A stretch of 64,000 nucleotides of DNA from Sphingomonas jinjuensis (GCF_014197105.1 NZ_JACIEV010000006.1:206764-270763); one strand, 5' to 3'; counted from the stretch's first letter, positions 35,007 through 45,628 are shown. Notes: generated by a model not told the origin, from the sequence alone. Numbers and translations: made by a program.

Positions 35007-35384
35007 ATGCCCGAGCACGATCCCATCGGCCAGTCGGACGCCGTCTTCACGGCACCGCCGATCGCCCACGCGCGCTTCACCATCGGCGACGTCGTTCGCC
35101 ACCGCATGTTCGATTTTCGTGGCGTGATCTTCGACGTCGATCCCGTCTTCGCCAACACTAACGAATGGTATGAGGCGATCCCCGAAAGCATCCGTCCGAA
35201 GAAGGACCAGCCCTTCTATCACCTGCTCGCCGAGAACATGGATTCGAGCTACGTCGCCTATGTCAGCCAGCAGAACCTGGTGCGCGACGACAGTGACGAG
35301 CCGATCGAGCATCCGGCGATCGCCGGGCTGTTCACCGGGTTCAGCGACGGGCGCTATGCGCTGAGGCGCGAACACCGGCATTGA
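35007..35384 (+). CDS. hspQ: HspQ family protein (hemimethylated DNA-binding/YccV type)
   Basis: This 125-aa protein carries the YccV/HspQ domain: FTIGDVVRHRMFDFRGVIFD, VDPVFANTNEWYEAIP, KKDQPFYHLLAENMDSSYVA and YVSQQNLVRDD. In E. coli HspQ is a heat-shock factor that stimulates Lon-dependent proteolysis and also binds hemimethylated DNA. The layout is intact and the length usual. It stands alone between tRNA-Ser and a large nested repeat. Confidence 0.9.
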   Translation: MPEHDPIGQSDAVFTAPPIAHARFTIGDVVRHRMFDFRGVIFDVDPVFANTNEWYEAIPESIRPKKDQPFYHLLAENMDSSYVAYVSQQNLVRDDSDEPIEHPAIAGLFTGFSDGRYALRREHRH

Positions 35385-35392
35385 GCGGGCGC

Positions 35393-35753
35393 GGTGCGGG
35401 CGGCCTAGCTTTGCGCCAGCAAAGCTGGGACTCGCCGCGGCGGCCAGCGGGAGCGGCGTAGCCGGTCCCGTCTGACGGCGTGGCGGTTGGGCGATTTCCG
35501 ATGCCCAGATCCTCTACCGTCATTCCGGCCTTGAGCCGGGATCCAATTCGCCGCGCGCGACTGCTTCAATAAGGGCGCGAGTCGCCCGCGGGACGATGGA
35601 TCCCGGGTCGAGCCCGGGATGACGAAGGTTTGGGTGTGGCCGTCGCGTTCCTCAACGCATGGCCACGCCGTCAGACGTAGCCGGCGGTGCCGGCTCCGCT
35701 GGCCGCCGTGGCGTGTCCCTGCTTTGCCTGGGCAAAGCAGGGCCGCCCGCACC
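35393..35753. repeat. nested composite inverted repeat between hspQ and a TonB receptor gene
   Basis: Outer arms of about 92 bases (35393-35484 and 35662-35753) are reverse complements with roughly four fifths identity by eye; both contain GGCGGCC...CAGCGG and TCTGACGGCGTGGC or their complements. Inside sits a family A pair (35519-35545 and 35596-35623) with its own palindromes. The structure fills the whole 368-base convergent gap, which contains no gene. It could fold as one long hairpin in either transcript and act as a bidirectional end. Confidence 0.8.
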
Positions 35754-38542
35754 TAGAAATTCACCGCCAAGCGGCCGTACACGAATCGCCCGTTGAAGCC
35801 GAAAGGCGAGAAGTTGCTGTACGGCAGGAACTGATAGGTCGCGGGGTAGCTGCCGCCGACGTTGCTGGGGCGCAGGCCGAAGGGGCGGCGGTTGGGGTAG
35901 ATGTCGAAGGCGTTGTCGACGCCGACCGTCAGCTGAACGCCCGCAAGCTCGTAGCTGAGCGAGAAGTCGGTGATCCACTTCGGCCGCAGGATCTGGTCGT
36001 CCGGCCCGAGCGCGGTGAGGCTGGTCGCGTCGGCGCCGAGCGGTGCGGTCGTCTCGGGCGAGATTACCGAGCCGTAGCGCGTGGTGCGTGCCGACACACC
36101 GATGCCGGCGATCTTGCCGTCGGTCGCCAGCACCACCTTGGTCCGCGGCTGGCCGCGTTCGAAGCGCAGCCCCTCGACACGGCCGAACAGGACCAGGCCG
36201 GGGATCTGAGCGAGCGGGCCGAGCGCGTTGAGGCGCTCGTCGATCTTGTTCTGCGTGTAGTTATAGGCCGCCGAGAAGTTCCAGGCGCCGAGCCCGCCCA
36301 AATTGGCGCGATAGGTCGCGACGGCGTCGACGCCCTGCGTCGTCGTGTCGAGGCCGTTGATGAAGAAGCGCGCCGCGCCGACGTTGCTGAAGCCGTTCGC
36401 GGCGAGGATCGTCTGGACCGCGCTGTTCTGTGCCGCGGTGCCGACGCCCGCCGCGCCGAGGTTTTCGGACAGGACGATGCGGTCGTTGATCTTGATGTGG
36501 AAGTAATCGACCGTCACATTGAAGCCACGGAACGGGTTGAGGGTCACACCGCCCGACAGGTTGAGCGACTTTTCGGGCGCCAGCGGCTTCGACCCGAGCG
36601 CGCGGGCGACGGGGCTCGACACCGGCACCGTCGACACGTCGACCGGCACGCCCGACAGGAAGTTGGTCGAGGTGGTCGTGAAGAACTGCTGGTGAAGCGA
36701 CGGCGCCCGGAAGCCGTTCGACACCGAGCCGCGAATCGCGAAGCCCTGGGTGAATTCGTAGCGCAGCGCGAGCTTGCCGTTCAGCGTGTCGCCGAAGTCG
36801 CTGTAATGCTCGTAGCGGCCGGCGGCGGTCGCGGTCAGCCCGTCGAACAGGTCGGCGTCGAATTCCAGATAGCCGGCGAAGCTGTCGCGGTTGACGTTGG
36901 TGCGGGCCGAGGCGGGGAGGCCGCCGAAGCCCTGCGCCCCCGCCGCCGCGGCGCGGCCGGGGAAGGAACAGATGCCGGTCGCCGCCGTGAACACGCCGCC
37001 GAGGACCGCGCAATTGCCCGCGGTGCTGACGCGCGAGGCCTGGAAGAACGGGCCGGTCTGGTACGACTGCGGATCGCCGGGGCGGATCTGGTAGATCTCG
37101 TGGCGATACTCGCCGCCGAGCGCGAAGGTGAGCGGGCCGGCGAGGCCGACGTCGAACTGGCGCGACAGGTCGAGGTTGGTCAGGATCTGCGAGAAGGCGA
37201 GGCCGCCGGCATCGAACGAGCGCTGGCTGTTGGGGCCGAACGACACGTTGACGCTGTTTTCGGTGCGATAGTTCAGCTCGTTGCGGCCGAAGCCGACCGA
37301 CAGGTCGCCCTTGAACCCGGCGACGTCGGCGCGGATGCCGCTGGTCGCCGAGACGTCGTCGATGTTCGACTGGATGAAGGGCAGGTAGCCGTTCTGGGTC
37401 AGGCCGACGAGATTGGCGTTCGACGGCGTGGTGCCCGGCGCGATCGCCGAGAAGTCGCGATTGGTCGCCGCCGACTGCTGGCGGAAATTCGCCGCCGACA
37501 GGCCGTCGCGATGGCCGTAGGTGAAGAAGCCGTAGAACTCGACGTCACCGAGCGGCACCTCGGTATTGACGAGGAAGTTGAAATCCTCGGTCTTGGCATC
37601 GCCGTAGCGGAAGTTGAGGCGGTTGAAGGTCAGCTCGCGCGCGTCGAAGGTGGTCGACGACGGGCGGATATAGTTGGGGCGAAGGTCGTAGCCCTGGCGG
37701 TTGGTGTAGTTGCGGTCGCGATATTCGCCGGTGAAGTTGAAGAAGCCGCCGTCGCCGACCGGCAGGCCGACGTTGACGCCGAAGGTCGTGTAGATGCCGT
37801 CGCGTGCCTTGCGCTCGCCGTTGCTGTTCGCCTGAAGGTAGCGCGAGTCGGTGCCGTCGAGCACCGGCTGGCCGCCCGATGTGACGAGGCCGTCGAAGTC
37901 CGACACGCCCGACAGGGTGGTGATGTACTTGCCGTAGCTGACCTGCGCGCGGCCGCCCGAGCTGGCGGTCTTGAGCTGGACGTTGATGACGCCGGCGATC
38001 GCATCGGAGCCATATTGCGACGAGGCGCCGTCGCGCAGCACCTCGATCCGCTGGATCGCGAGCGCGGGGATCATGTTCATGTCGACGGCGGCGGCGCCGC
38101 GGCCGACCGTGCCGTTGATGTTGAGGAGCGCGGAGACGTGGCGGCGCTTGCCGTTGACCAGCACCAGCGTCTGGTCGGGATTGAGGCCGCGCAGCGTGGC
38201 GGGGCGAGTCACGTCGGAGCCGTCGGCGATCGACGGCTGTGGGAAGTTGAACGACGGGACGAGCTGGCCGAGCACCTTGTTGGTTTCGCCGAGGCCCGAA
38301 TTCTGCAGCGCGCTGTCGGAGATGACGTCGATCGGCACCGGGCTGTCGGCGACGGTGCGGTTGGCGACGCGGCTGCCGACGACGACGACGGTATTCTCGG
38401 GACTGTCAGCCTCGGCGGCGTCCGGGGCGGGGGCGCTCTGCGACTCCTGGCTGGGCGCGGACTGGGTGGTCTGTGCCGCGGCGGGCAGGGCCAGCGCGAT
38501 GGCGGACGCGGAAACGGTAACGGCAAGCAAGCTGCGACGCAT
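35753..38542 (-). CDS. TonB-dependent outer membrane receptor
   Basis: This 929-aa receptor has a signal peptide (MRRSLLAVTVSASAIALALP then AAAQ), an N-terminal plug domain (VIEVLRDGASSQYGSDAIAG-type segment near residue 165, with NPDQTLVLVNGKRRHVSALL before it) and a 22-strand barrel pattern ending in an aromatic residue (YGRLAVNF). Oar/CirA-type barrels of this length often take up large or sugar-linked substrates; the substrate is not evident. No TonB, ExbB or uptake genes flank it, so it stands alone. It is convergent with hspQ and divergent from rplU. Confidence 0.9.
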   Translation of the reverse strand: MRRSLLAVTVSASAIALALPAAAQTTQSAPSQESQSAPAPDAAEADSPENTVVVVGSRVANRTVADSPVPIDVISDSALQNSGLGETNKVLGQLVPSFNFPQPSIADGSDVTRPATLRGLNPDQTLVLVNGKRRHVSALLNINGTVGRGAAAVDMNMIPALAIQRIEVLRDGASSQYGSDAIAGVINVQLKTASSGGRAQVSYGKYITTLSGVSDFDGLVTSGGQPVLDGTDSRYLQANSNGERKARDGIYTTFGVNVGLPVGDGGFFNFTGEYRDRNYTNRQGYDLRPNYIRPSSTTFDARELTFNRLNFRYGDAKTEDFNFLVNTEVPLGDVEFYGFFTYGHRDGLSAANFRQQSAATNRDFSAIAPGTTPSNANLVGLTQNGYLPFIQSNIDDVSATSGIRADVAGFKGDLSVGFGRNELNYRTENSVNVSFGPNSQRSFDAGGLAFSQILTNLDLSRQFDVGLAGPLTFALGGEYRHEIYQIRPGDPQSYQTGPFFQASRVSTAGNCAVLGGVFTAATGICSFPGRAAAAGAQGFGGLPASARTNVNRDSFAGYLEFDADLFDGLTATAAGRYEHYSDFGDTLNGKLALRYEFTQGFAIRGSVSNGFRAPSLHQQFFTTTSTNFLSGVPVDVSTVPVSSPVARALGSKPLAPEKSLNLSGGVTLNPFRGFNVTVDYFHIKINDRIVLSENLGAAGVGTAAQNSAVQTILAANGFSNVGAARFFINGLDTTTQGVDAVATYRANLGGLGAWNFSAAYNYTQNKIDERLNALGPLAQIPGLVLFGRVEGLRFERGQPRTKVVLATDGKIAGIGVSARTTRYGSVISPETTAPLGADATSLTALGPDDQILRPKWITDFSLSYELAGVQLTVGVDNAFDIYPNRRPFGLRPSNVGGSYPATYQFLPYSNFSPFGFNGRFVYGRLAVNF

Positions 38543-38710
38543 GAATATCCCCCGAAAAGAACGCGCTGGCTGTTACCTTGCGCTTCGGGCGCCACTTTAT
38601 GACGCGGCTGTCATGTCACAAGCAATTAACTTTGCCGGTGGAGGGCTGAGGCGCGAATGCCGCAGCGATGTGGCGCGCGCGCAACAGCGGCCGAATGTGC
38701 GACTTGGCGG

Positions 38711-38739
38711 TTGACAGCGAGGCGCCCTTATTTTAGCTG
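38711..38739 (+). promoter_or_regulatory. candidate housekeeping promoter of rplU-rpmA
   Basis: A perfect -35 hexamer TTGACA (38711-38716) is followed after 17 bases by a weak -10 (TAGCTG). The adjacent TTATTTTAG makes the region A/T-rich compared with its surroundings. It lies about 65 bases before the rplU start. Confidence 0.4.
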
Positions 38740-38802
38740 CCATCGCTCTCCCTGCCGGGCTCTGCCTGAGCGGGCACATGTTTATTGGGAAGTGATTGGG
38801 CC

Positions 38803-39180
38803 ATGTTCGCAGTCGTGCGCACGGGCGGCAAGCAGTATCGCGTCGCCGCCGGAGACAAAATCGTCGTCGAGAAGATCGACGGCGAGGCGGGAGCGTCGGT
38901 GACGCTGGGTGACGTGCTGCTCGCGGGCGAAGGCTCGGAGCTGAAGCCGACCGACGGCCTGACCGTCGCTGCCGAGATCATCGCGCAGGCCAAGGGCGAC
39001 AAGGTCATCGTCTTCAAGAAGCGTCGTCGTCACAACTATCGCCGTCGCAACGGCCACCGCCAGCAGCACACGATCCTGCGCATCACCGCGATCGGTGCCC
39101 AGCAGGAAGAGAAGAAGTCGCGCGCCAAGAAGGCCGCCACTGCCGAGACCGGTGCCGAAGCACCGGCCGCGCAGGCGTAA
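38803..39180 (+). CDS. rplU: 50S ribosomal protein L21
   Basis: This 125-aa protein starts [20 protein letters not shown], the L21 start, followed by [20 protein letters not shown] and [15 protein letters not shown]-terminal extension ([20 protein letters not shown]) is typical of alphaproteobacteria. The ATG at 38803 is set by that start; the in-frame ATG at 38785 adds residues outside the family. It is followed after 13 bases by rpmA, the usual order. Confidence 0.97.
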   Translation: MFAVVRTGGKQYRVAAGDKIVVEKIDGEAGASVTLGDVLLAGEGSELKPTDGLTVAAEIIAQAKGDKVIVFKKRRRHNYRRRNGHRQQHTILRITAIGAQQEEKKSRAKKAATAETGAEAPAAQA

Positions 39181-39193
39181 GGAGTAGTTCGAG

Positions 39194-39463
39194 ATGGCAC
39201 ATAAGAAAGCTGGCGGTTCGTCGCGCAACGGTCGTGATTCGGCCGGTCGTCGCCTCGGCGTGAAGAAGTTCGGCGGCCAGGAGGCGATCGCCGGCAACAT
39301 CCTCGTGCGTCAGCGCGGGACCAAATTCTATCCGGGTGCGAACGTGGGCATGGGCAAGGACCATACCCTGTTTGCGCTCGTGGACGGCCGCGTGGCGTTC
39401 CACCAGGGCAAGCTTGGCCGCAAGTTCTGCTCGGTGGAGATTATGGCCGAGGCCGCTGAATAA
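39194..39463 (+). CDS. rpmA: 50S ribosomal protein L27
   Basis: This 89-aa protein begins [20 protein letters not shown] and contains [20 protein letters not shown] and [20 protein letters not shown], all diagnostic of L27. AAGGAG upstream (39179-39184) gives a good ribosome site. Translated with L21; a terminator follows. Confidence 0.97.
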   Translation: MAHKKAGGSSRNGRDSAGRRLGVKKFGGQEAIAGNILVRQRGTKFYPGANVGMGKDHTLFALVDGRVAFHQGKLGRKFCSVEIMAEAAE

Positions 39464-39529
39464 CATCGGGTAACCAGCCGGGTTGCCCACCAGGGTGACC
39501 CGGAGCCTCCGACAGGAGGCCCACCAGAC

Positions 39530-39562
39530 AAGGGAGCCGGGTCCGCCCAGGCTCCCTTTTTT
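39530..39562 (+). terminator. intrinsic terminator after rpmA
   Basis: AAGGGAGCC (39530-39538) pairs with GGCTCCCTT (39550-39558) with an 11-base loop, and the stem is followed by a T run to 39562. A smaller GGAGCCTCC/GGAGGCCC hairpin precedes it. Confidence 0.88.
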
Positions 39563-39633
39563 CTTGCTCCCCCCATTCGATTGTCGCGGGCTCGTCATCA
39601 CGACGTGCCAGCGGCGCAGGTGAGGAGAGCGAC

Positions 39634-40179
39634 ATGTTCGCCCGGACGAAGAGACTGACGCTGAGGCCCGGCTGGCCCGAAGACGCCGCGACGCTGGCTG
39701 CGGCCATCGCGCATCCCGAGGTGGCGAGCCGACTGGCACGCGTGCCCTGGCCCTATCATCTCGCTGATGCGGCGACGTTCCTGTCGCTGCCGCGCGGTGC
39801 GCATGACGCGCAATTCCTGGTGTTCGACCACGAAGAGGGCCAGCCGCGGCTTGTGGGCGGCATCGGGCTGGTCGGTGACGGCGCCGCGCGCGAGCTGGGC
39901 TATTGGCTGACGCCGGCGGTGTGGGGCCGCGGTTATGCGACGGAGGCGGCGGAGGCGGTCGTCGACATGGCGCGCCACGCGCTGCCGGTCCGCCGCCTCA
40001 CCGCATTCCATCACGCCGCCAATGCAGCGTCGGGCCGGGTGTTGGCGAAGCTCGGCTTTCGCGAAATCGCACGGTTGCCGCGCCATTCGCTGGCGCAGGG
40101 ATGCGAGGTCGATTCGGTGATGATGACGCTCGACCTCGACGCGCCGGTCGCCGACGCGGCGATGCCGATCGCGGCGTGA
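39634..40179 (+). CDS. GNAT N-acetyltransferase (RimJ/RimL type)
   Basis: This 181-aa protein starts with TKRLTLRPGWPEDAATLAAA, the beginning of RimJ/RimL-like acetyltransferases (PF13302), with the acetyl-CoA-binding pattern ELGYWLTPAVWGRGYATEAA followed by AEAVVDMARHAL and GRVLAKLGFREIARL. It likely acetylates an amino group of a protein, amino acid or small molecule; the substrate is unknown. GAGAG just before the ATG serves as ribosome site. Found commonly between rpmA and obgE in sphingomonads. Confidence 0.88.
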   Translation: MFARTKRLTLRPGWPEDAATLAAAIAHPEVASRLARVPWPYHLADAATFLSLPRGAHDAQFLVFDHEEGQPRLVGGIGLVGDGAARELGYWLTPAVWGRGYATEAAEAVVDMARHALPVRRLTAFHHAANAASGRVLAKLGFREIARLPRHSLAQGCEVDSVMMTLDLDAPVADAAMPIAA

Positions 40180-40189
40180 CTGCTCCTCC

Positions 40190-40287
40190 CGTCATCCCCG
40201 CGGAGGCGGGGATCCAGACTGGCTGACGTTCGTGAGGCTCACGTCCTGCAGTGATGATGGATTCCCGCCTGCGCGGGAATGACGGTT
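40190..40287. repeat. inverted repeat, family A
   Basis: CCGTCATCCCCGCGGAGGCG then GGGATCCAG (40190-40218) is mirrored by TGGATTCCCGCCTGCGCGGG then AATGACGG (40258-40285). It lies between the GNAT and TetR genes. Confidence 0.85.
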
Positions 40288-40346
40288 GGGGGGCTAGGCG
40301 GTCGTCGGTCGTTGCCATCCGGGCGGGCGCGCGGCACACACGGGGC

Positions 40347-40925
40347 ATGTCCGTTACCCCGATCCGCCGTCGCTTGAGTCCCGAGGAGTCGCGTGACGCC
40401 GCGCTCGAGGCGGCGCGCGGGTTGCTGGTCGAGATCGGGCCGCAGGCGGTGACGTTGAAGGCGGTGGCGGCGCGGGTTGGGCGGACGCATGCCAACCTGC
40501 TGCATCACTTCGGATCGGCCGAGGGGCTTCAGAAGGCGCTGGTCGAGCGGATGGCGCGCGTCGTCACGACGACGATCCGCGACGCGGTGCTGCGGGCGCG
40601 GGCGAGTGACGATCATAATCCGCTCGAGGTCGTCGATCTGGCGTTCGACGCCTTCGATGGCGGCGGCGCCGGCGCGTTGGCGAGCTGGATGATCCTGTCG
40701 GGCAACGAGGATGCGCTCGATCCGATCCTCAGCGCGATCCATGACCTGGTCGACGAACTGGCGGCCGAGGCGCCGGGCGATCACCCGATCGCTGACGAGA
40801 CGCTGCAGCTGGTGTTGATGGCGCTGGGCGATGCGCTGTTCGGTGCGCCGCTGTCCCGCGCGCTCGGCCTGCCGCGCGAGCGGGCGCGGGTACTGGCGCG
40901 CGAGATGCTGCTCGGCGGGCGCTGA
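40347..40925 (+). CDS. TetR/AcrR family transcriptional regulator
   Basis: This 192-aa repressor-type protein has an N-terminal helix-turn-helix: EESRDAALEAARGLLVEIGP, then VTLKAVAARVGRTHANLLHH, then FGSAEGLQKALVERM. The C-terminal two thirds form a helical ligand-binding domain without a recognisable subfamily. It was assigned the ATG at 40347; the frame upstream runs through a repeat. No target gene is adjacent on the other strand, apart from the convergent metalloprotease, so its regulon is unknown. Confidence 0.85.
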   Translation: MSVTPIRRRLSPEESRDAALEAARGLLVEIGPQAVTLKAVAARVGRTHANLLHHFGSAEGLQKALVERMARVVTTTIRDAVLRARASDDHNPLEVVDLAFDAFDGGGAGALASWMILSGNEDALDPILSAIHDLVDELAAEAPGDHPIADETLQLVLMALGDALFGAPLSRALGLPRERARVLAREMLLGGR

Positions 40926-40959
40926 AGGGGAGGGAGCGCGAGGCCCCCTCCCGTCCCGA

Positions 40960-42642
40960 TCAATAGACCGGCGTCGTCTGGACGAGCACGAAGTCGGCGG
41001 CGCTGAGCGCGGTGCCGGGGGTCAGCTGAGCGAACAGCTGCGCGGCGCCGCTGCCGTTGCCGTCGGCGTCGTAGAACAGCTGGCCGGTCGCCTGGTTGTA
41101 GACGATGCGGTCGTCGGCATCATGCGCCGCGGTGCCGGCCCAGAAGGCATTCGCCGACAGCGCGGCACCCACGGTGGTGCCGACGCCGGCGAAGGTAGCG
41201 ACGCCAAGGCCGATCTTGTCCCCGGCGGCAAAGTCGGCGATCCGGTCGACGTTGTTCGCCCCCAGTGCGGTGGTGAAGTCGAAGCGGTCGTTGCCCGCGC
41301 CGCCGACCAGCGTGTCGTTGCCCTCGAACCCGTTGAGCACGTCGTTGCCGCCGCGGCCTTCCAGCCGGTTGGCGACCTGATTGCCCCACAGCACATCGCG
41401 TGCCGAACCGCCGATGCCGTTCTCGATCGTCGTGCCATAGGCGATGGCGAGATTGTCGTACTCGGTCGCGGTGACGCCGGTCACGCCGGTGTCGGCGGCG
41501 ATCCGTGCCGCCGCGGCGTTCTGGAACGAGGCGGCGGTGGCGTCGATCGTCGCCTGGCTGACCGGCGCAAAGGCCTGGCCCGACAGCGCGGACAGGTCGG
41601 CGCGGTTGGCGTTGACGACGGCGGCGCTGGGGGCCGCCTGGCCGGCCGAGCTGAACGTGCCGGCATGCAGGTTCAGGAACGTGCTGGCGGTGAAGCCCGA
41701 CAGATCGATCGTGTCGTTGCCGCCCGCGTCATAGATCGCGACATTGGGCGCGGTGTTGGCGGCGAAGTCGAACACGTCGCGCCCGGCGGTGGAATTGAAC
41801 CCATACACCGTATCGCCGGCGCGGGTCGTTAGGTCGGCGCCGTATTTTTCCTGGATGACGTAGATGTCGTGGAGCATCGGCGTCTGCGCGTTGCCATAGA
41901 GCAGCGTGTTCCAGTCGATGATCAGCGCGTTGGTTTCGCGCGGATCCCAATAGGACATGATCGTGTACTGTTCGCTGTCCTGGGCATATTCGGCATAGTT
42001 GCCGTAGCTGAGCGGCAGGTTGGGGTCGTAATTGTAGTTGCCGGGATGCGACAGGCCGATCGCGTGGCCCAGCTCGTGGATCAGCGTAGTGGCGCCATAG
42101 CCATTGAAGCCGAGCCAGGCGTTGGTCCAGTTGATCGACGGGTCGGCGACGAACACGTCGCTCTGATACTTCTGTCCACCCGGGCCGGGATAATAGGCAT
42201 AGGCCTGCGCCGGATCGGCGCTGTTGGCGAACATGATATCGGCGCCCATGCCGTTCTTTTCGACGAAGCGCGGCGCGATCAGGTCATCCCAGAACTGGAT
42301 CGACTGACGCGCCTCGGCACGCTGCGCGTCGCTGAACGGCCCGACGCCGTCGCCGGCGGTGAAGCCGTATTTGGGGTTGTTGTAGACGCCGGTCAGGTGA
42401 TCCTTGTCTAGGAAGGTGTAGGTGATGACGCCGCCGTTGACGCTGTCGTTCACGCCGGCGTCGATCTTGTCGCGAACGCCTTCCAGCCCGAGGATCGGCT
42501 TGCCGCGGAACGTGCCGCCCGCGTAGGTGTCGAGATTGAACTGGACCGGTTCGGCGCGGGTCGGCGCGGATACCGTCGCGGTGTTCCAGCGCGTCTCGAA
42601 CAGATCCTGTTGCGACTCCTGGACGCTCGCCTGCTTCTTCAT
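40960..42642 (-). CDS. serralysin-type M10 metalloprotease with RTX repeats
   Basis: This 560-aa protein has no signal peptide, as expected for type I secretion. The catalytic zinc motif HELGHAIGLSHPG matches HExxHxxGxxH, and the Met-turn appears as YTIMSYWD. The C-terminal part contains calcium-binding RTX nonapeptides (GGNDVLNGFEGNDTLVGGAG then NDRFDF) and a final beta-roll stretch ending DFVLVQTTPVY. Such proteases are exported by ABC-type secretion systems, but no hlyB/hlyD/tolC-like genes are in the window. The N-terminus MKKQASVQESQQDLFETRW and its ATG at 42642 look complete. Confidence 0.92.
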   Translation of the reverse strand: MKKQASVQESQQDLFETRWNTATVSAPTRAEPVQFNLDTYAGGTFRGKPILGLEGVRDKIDAGVNDSVNGGVITYTFLDKDHLTGVYNNPKYGFTAGDGVGPFSDAQRAEARQSIQFWDDLIAPRFVEKNGMGADIMFANSADPAQAYAYYPGPGGQKYQSDVFVADPSINWTNAWLGFNGYGATTLIHELGHAIGLSHPGNYNYDPNLPLSYGNYAEYAQDSEQYTIMSYWDPRETNALIIDWNTLLYGNAQTPMLHDIYVIQEKYGADLTTRAGDTVYGFNSTAGRDVFDFAANTAPNVAIYDAGGNDTIDLSGFTASTFLNLHAGTFSSAGQAAPSAAVVNANRADLSALSGQAFAPVSQATIDATAASFQNAAAARIAADTGVTGVTATEYDNLAIAYGTTIENGIGGSARDVLWGNQVANRLEGRGGNDVLNGFEGNDTLVGGAGNDRFDFTTALGANNVDRIADFAAGDKIGLGVATFAGVGTTVGAALSANAFWAGTAAHDADDRIVYNQATGQLFYDADGNGSGAAQLFAQLTPGTALSAADFVLVQTTPVY

Positions 42643-42868
42643 GGTTTACTCTCCCGATGGCTGGTCCGCGCTCTCCCGGCGCGGATCGGCCGGCGACGAT
42701 CATGGGCCAAAAGTGAGATAGGACAAGGGTTTAGACGCAACGGCTCGTCGCTGCGCGGGCACGGTCGGCGGCACGCGGGGACACGATCCGCGGGCGGGCA
42801 CGTCGGGATTGGACGAGCGGTGCGACGGGCGCGGGCGGCGGGTCGCCATCGCGGTGCTATGCCGCTAA

Positions 42869-43921
<1,053 letters not shown>

Positions 43922-43973
43922 TCGTCGTTAAGAAAGGCAACGCGGCATTAACCGCTGCGGGGTAAGCCGGGGC

Positions 43974-45332
43974 ATGTTTCAGACCGGCCAGCCCACCATC
44001 GTTGCAACCCCGACGACGATCGGATCGATCGACCTCGCCGAGCGGCTGCGGCTGTTCGGGTTCACCGATGCCGACTTCGCCCTGGGGCGGAGCGTGTGGA
44101 CGGTCATCGAGCCCTTCGCCGAGACGCTGGCGACGGCGCAGCTGCAGGGGTGGGTCGAGCTGTTCGGCAGGGGCAGCGCCGGCGACGAGTCGCGCGCGGT
44201 CGGCCGCAATGTCGCCGAGATGCGCGAACGCTACTGCGACCTGACCAACGACCTTTGGGTGCGACGCGGCGTCCAGCGCGTCGCGATCGCGTTCAAGGCG
44301 GGGGTGCCGCTGACCAAGCTGATCGTCCTGGGCAACAAAATCTCGTCGATGCTCGTCGACATCGTCACCGAGCACTATGATTGTTCCAAGGCCGAGCGGG
44401 CCGCGATCAACGCGCTGTTCTTTCGGCTACGGTCGATCGAGTGCGACGTCTATGCGACGCTCTATACCGAGTGCGTCAGCCAGCATGCGCGCGACGAGCG
44501 CCACCGGCTGGCGTCCGTCTTCAGCGGCGGGCTGGCGTCGATCGTCGCCAAGGCCTCGTCGGAAGGCGACGACCTGAGGCGGCAGACCAACCATGGCGCT
44601 ATCGCGGCGACCGGCATGCTGGGCAAGGCGAACGACGTCGCCACCGCGGCCGAACAGTCGGCGGTGGCGATGCGCGAAGCGGCGCAGACCGCCGCCGGCC
44701 TGATCCGCGCGATCGAGGACGCACGCGGCGAGGTCGACGTCGCCGCGGCGATCGCCAGCCGTGCCAGCGAGCAGGCGAGCAAGGCGGTGACGATGTCGGG
44801 TGCGCTCGCCGATCATGCGCAGTCGATCGAATCGATCCTGGGCCTGATCCGCGACATCGCCGGCCAGACCAACCTGCTCGCGCTGAACGCCACGATCGAG
44901 GCAGCGCGCGCTGGTGACGCCGGCCGCGGCTTCGCGGTGGTCGCGCAGGAGGTGAAGAGCCTCGCCAACCAGACCGCGCGCGCGACCGACGACATCGCCG
45001 CCAAGATCGCCGCGATCCAGTCGGCGACGCGCAGTGCGGTCGAAACCAACGCCTCGATCCGGTCGACGGTGGCGGAGGTCGCTGATTCGGCGGAACGCAT
45101 CCGCCACGCGATGGAATCGCAGGCGCAGACCGTCACCGTCATCACGGCCGCGGTCGACGAGACCGCAATGACGGCCGATGCGATGTCGTCGACGATCGAC
45201 GGTATCCGGCGCGATACCCAATCGGTGGCGGCGCAGATCGAATCGGTCGGGACCGGTTTCCGACGCCTCGACGATCACTTCGCGACGCTGCGCACCAGCG
45301 CCGATCGCTTCGTCGAGCAGGTTGCGGCGTAA
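43974..45332 (+). CDS. soluble methyl-accepting chemotaxis protein with globin-like N-terminus
   Basis: This 452-aa protein has no membrane segment. The N-terminal 170 residues are helical and have the layout of a protoglobin sensor ([20 protein letters not shown], then [17 protein letters not shown]), but where the proximal heme histidine is expected (four residues before GVP) I read AIAFKAGVP, so heme binding is doubtful. The C-terminal half is a standard signalling domain with [20 protein letters not shown] and [20 protein letters not shown]. No che genes are in the window. It lies 52 bases after obgE on the same strand. Confidence 0.85.
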   Translation: MFQTGQPTIVATPTTIGSIDLAERLRLFGFTDADFALGRSVWTVIEPFAETLATAQLQGWVELFGRGSAGDESRAVGRNVAEMRERYCDLTNDLWVRRGVQRVAIAFKAGVPLTKLIVLGNKISSMLVDIVTEHYDCSKAERAAINALFFRLRSIECDVYATLYTECVSQHARDERHRLASVFSGGLASIVAKASSEGDDLRRQTNHGAIAATGMLGKANDVATAAEQSAVAMREAAQTAAGLIRAIEDARGEVDVAAAIASRASEQASKAVTMSGALADHAQSIESILGLIRDIAGQTNLLALNATIEAARAGDAGRGFAVVAQEVKSLANQTARATDDIAAKIAAIQSATRSAVETNASIRSTVAEVADSAERIRHAMESQAQTVTVITAAVDETAMTADAMSSTIDGIRRDTQSVAAQIESVGTGFRRLDDHFATLRTSADRFVEQVAA

Positions 45333-45346
45333 CCCGACGGCGGGGT

Positions 45347-45628
45347 TCAGGCGGCGATCTTCATCGGCTCGAGCGCCTCTTCGGCCTGGGGCAGGGCCGC
45401 AGGCGTTTCGGTGGTCCGCTTGGGGCTCGGGAACAGCAGGCGCGATGCCAGCACCGCGAGCCCGAGCGCGGCATAGATGCCGACCATCGCCATCGGGTTC
45501 CACAACAAGCCGACGCCGAGCGCGATGCGCAGCCAATTGGCGTTGAAGCCGAAATCCTGGCCGATGCCCTCGCACACGCCGAGGAAGGTGTCCGAACGGT
45601 CCAGAAGGGCGGTGGTCTTGGTCTGCAC
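45347..45628 (-). CDS. PspC domain protein
   Basis: This 93-aa small membrane protein has the PspC domain (PF04024): LLDRSDTFLGVCEGIGQDFG and FNANWLRIALGVGLLWNPMA, with a hydrophobic segment following (VGIYAALGLAVLASRLLF). PspC-type proteins are linked to envelope stress responses. The start GTG at 45628 gives the usual domain beginning; longer frames lack family residues. A polar proline-rich tail (EEALEPMKIAA) is not conserved. No pspA or pspB is nearby. Confidence 0.82.
   Translation of the reverse strand: MQTKTTALLDRSDTFLGVCEGIGQDFGFNANWLRIALGVGLLWNPMAMVGIYAALGLAVLASRLLFPSPKRTTETPAALPQAEEALEPMKIAA

Noticed and set aside
35687..38602. 971-codon open frame on the plus strand opposite the TonB receptor
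   Set aside because: Antisense shadow with repetitive Arg/Val/Ala composition and no signal or domain; the receptor on the minus strand has full plug and barrel motifs.
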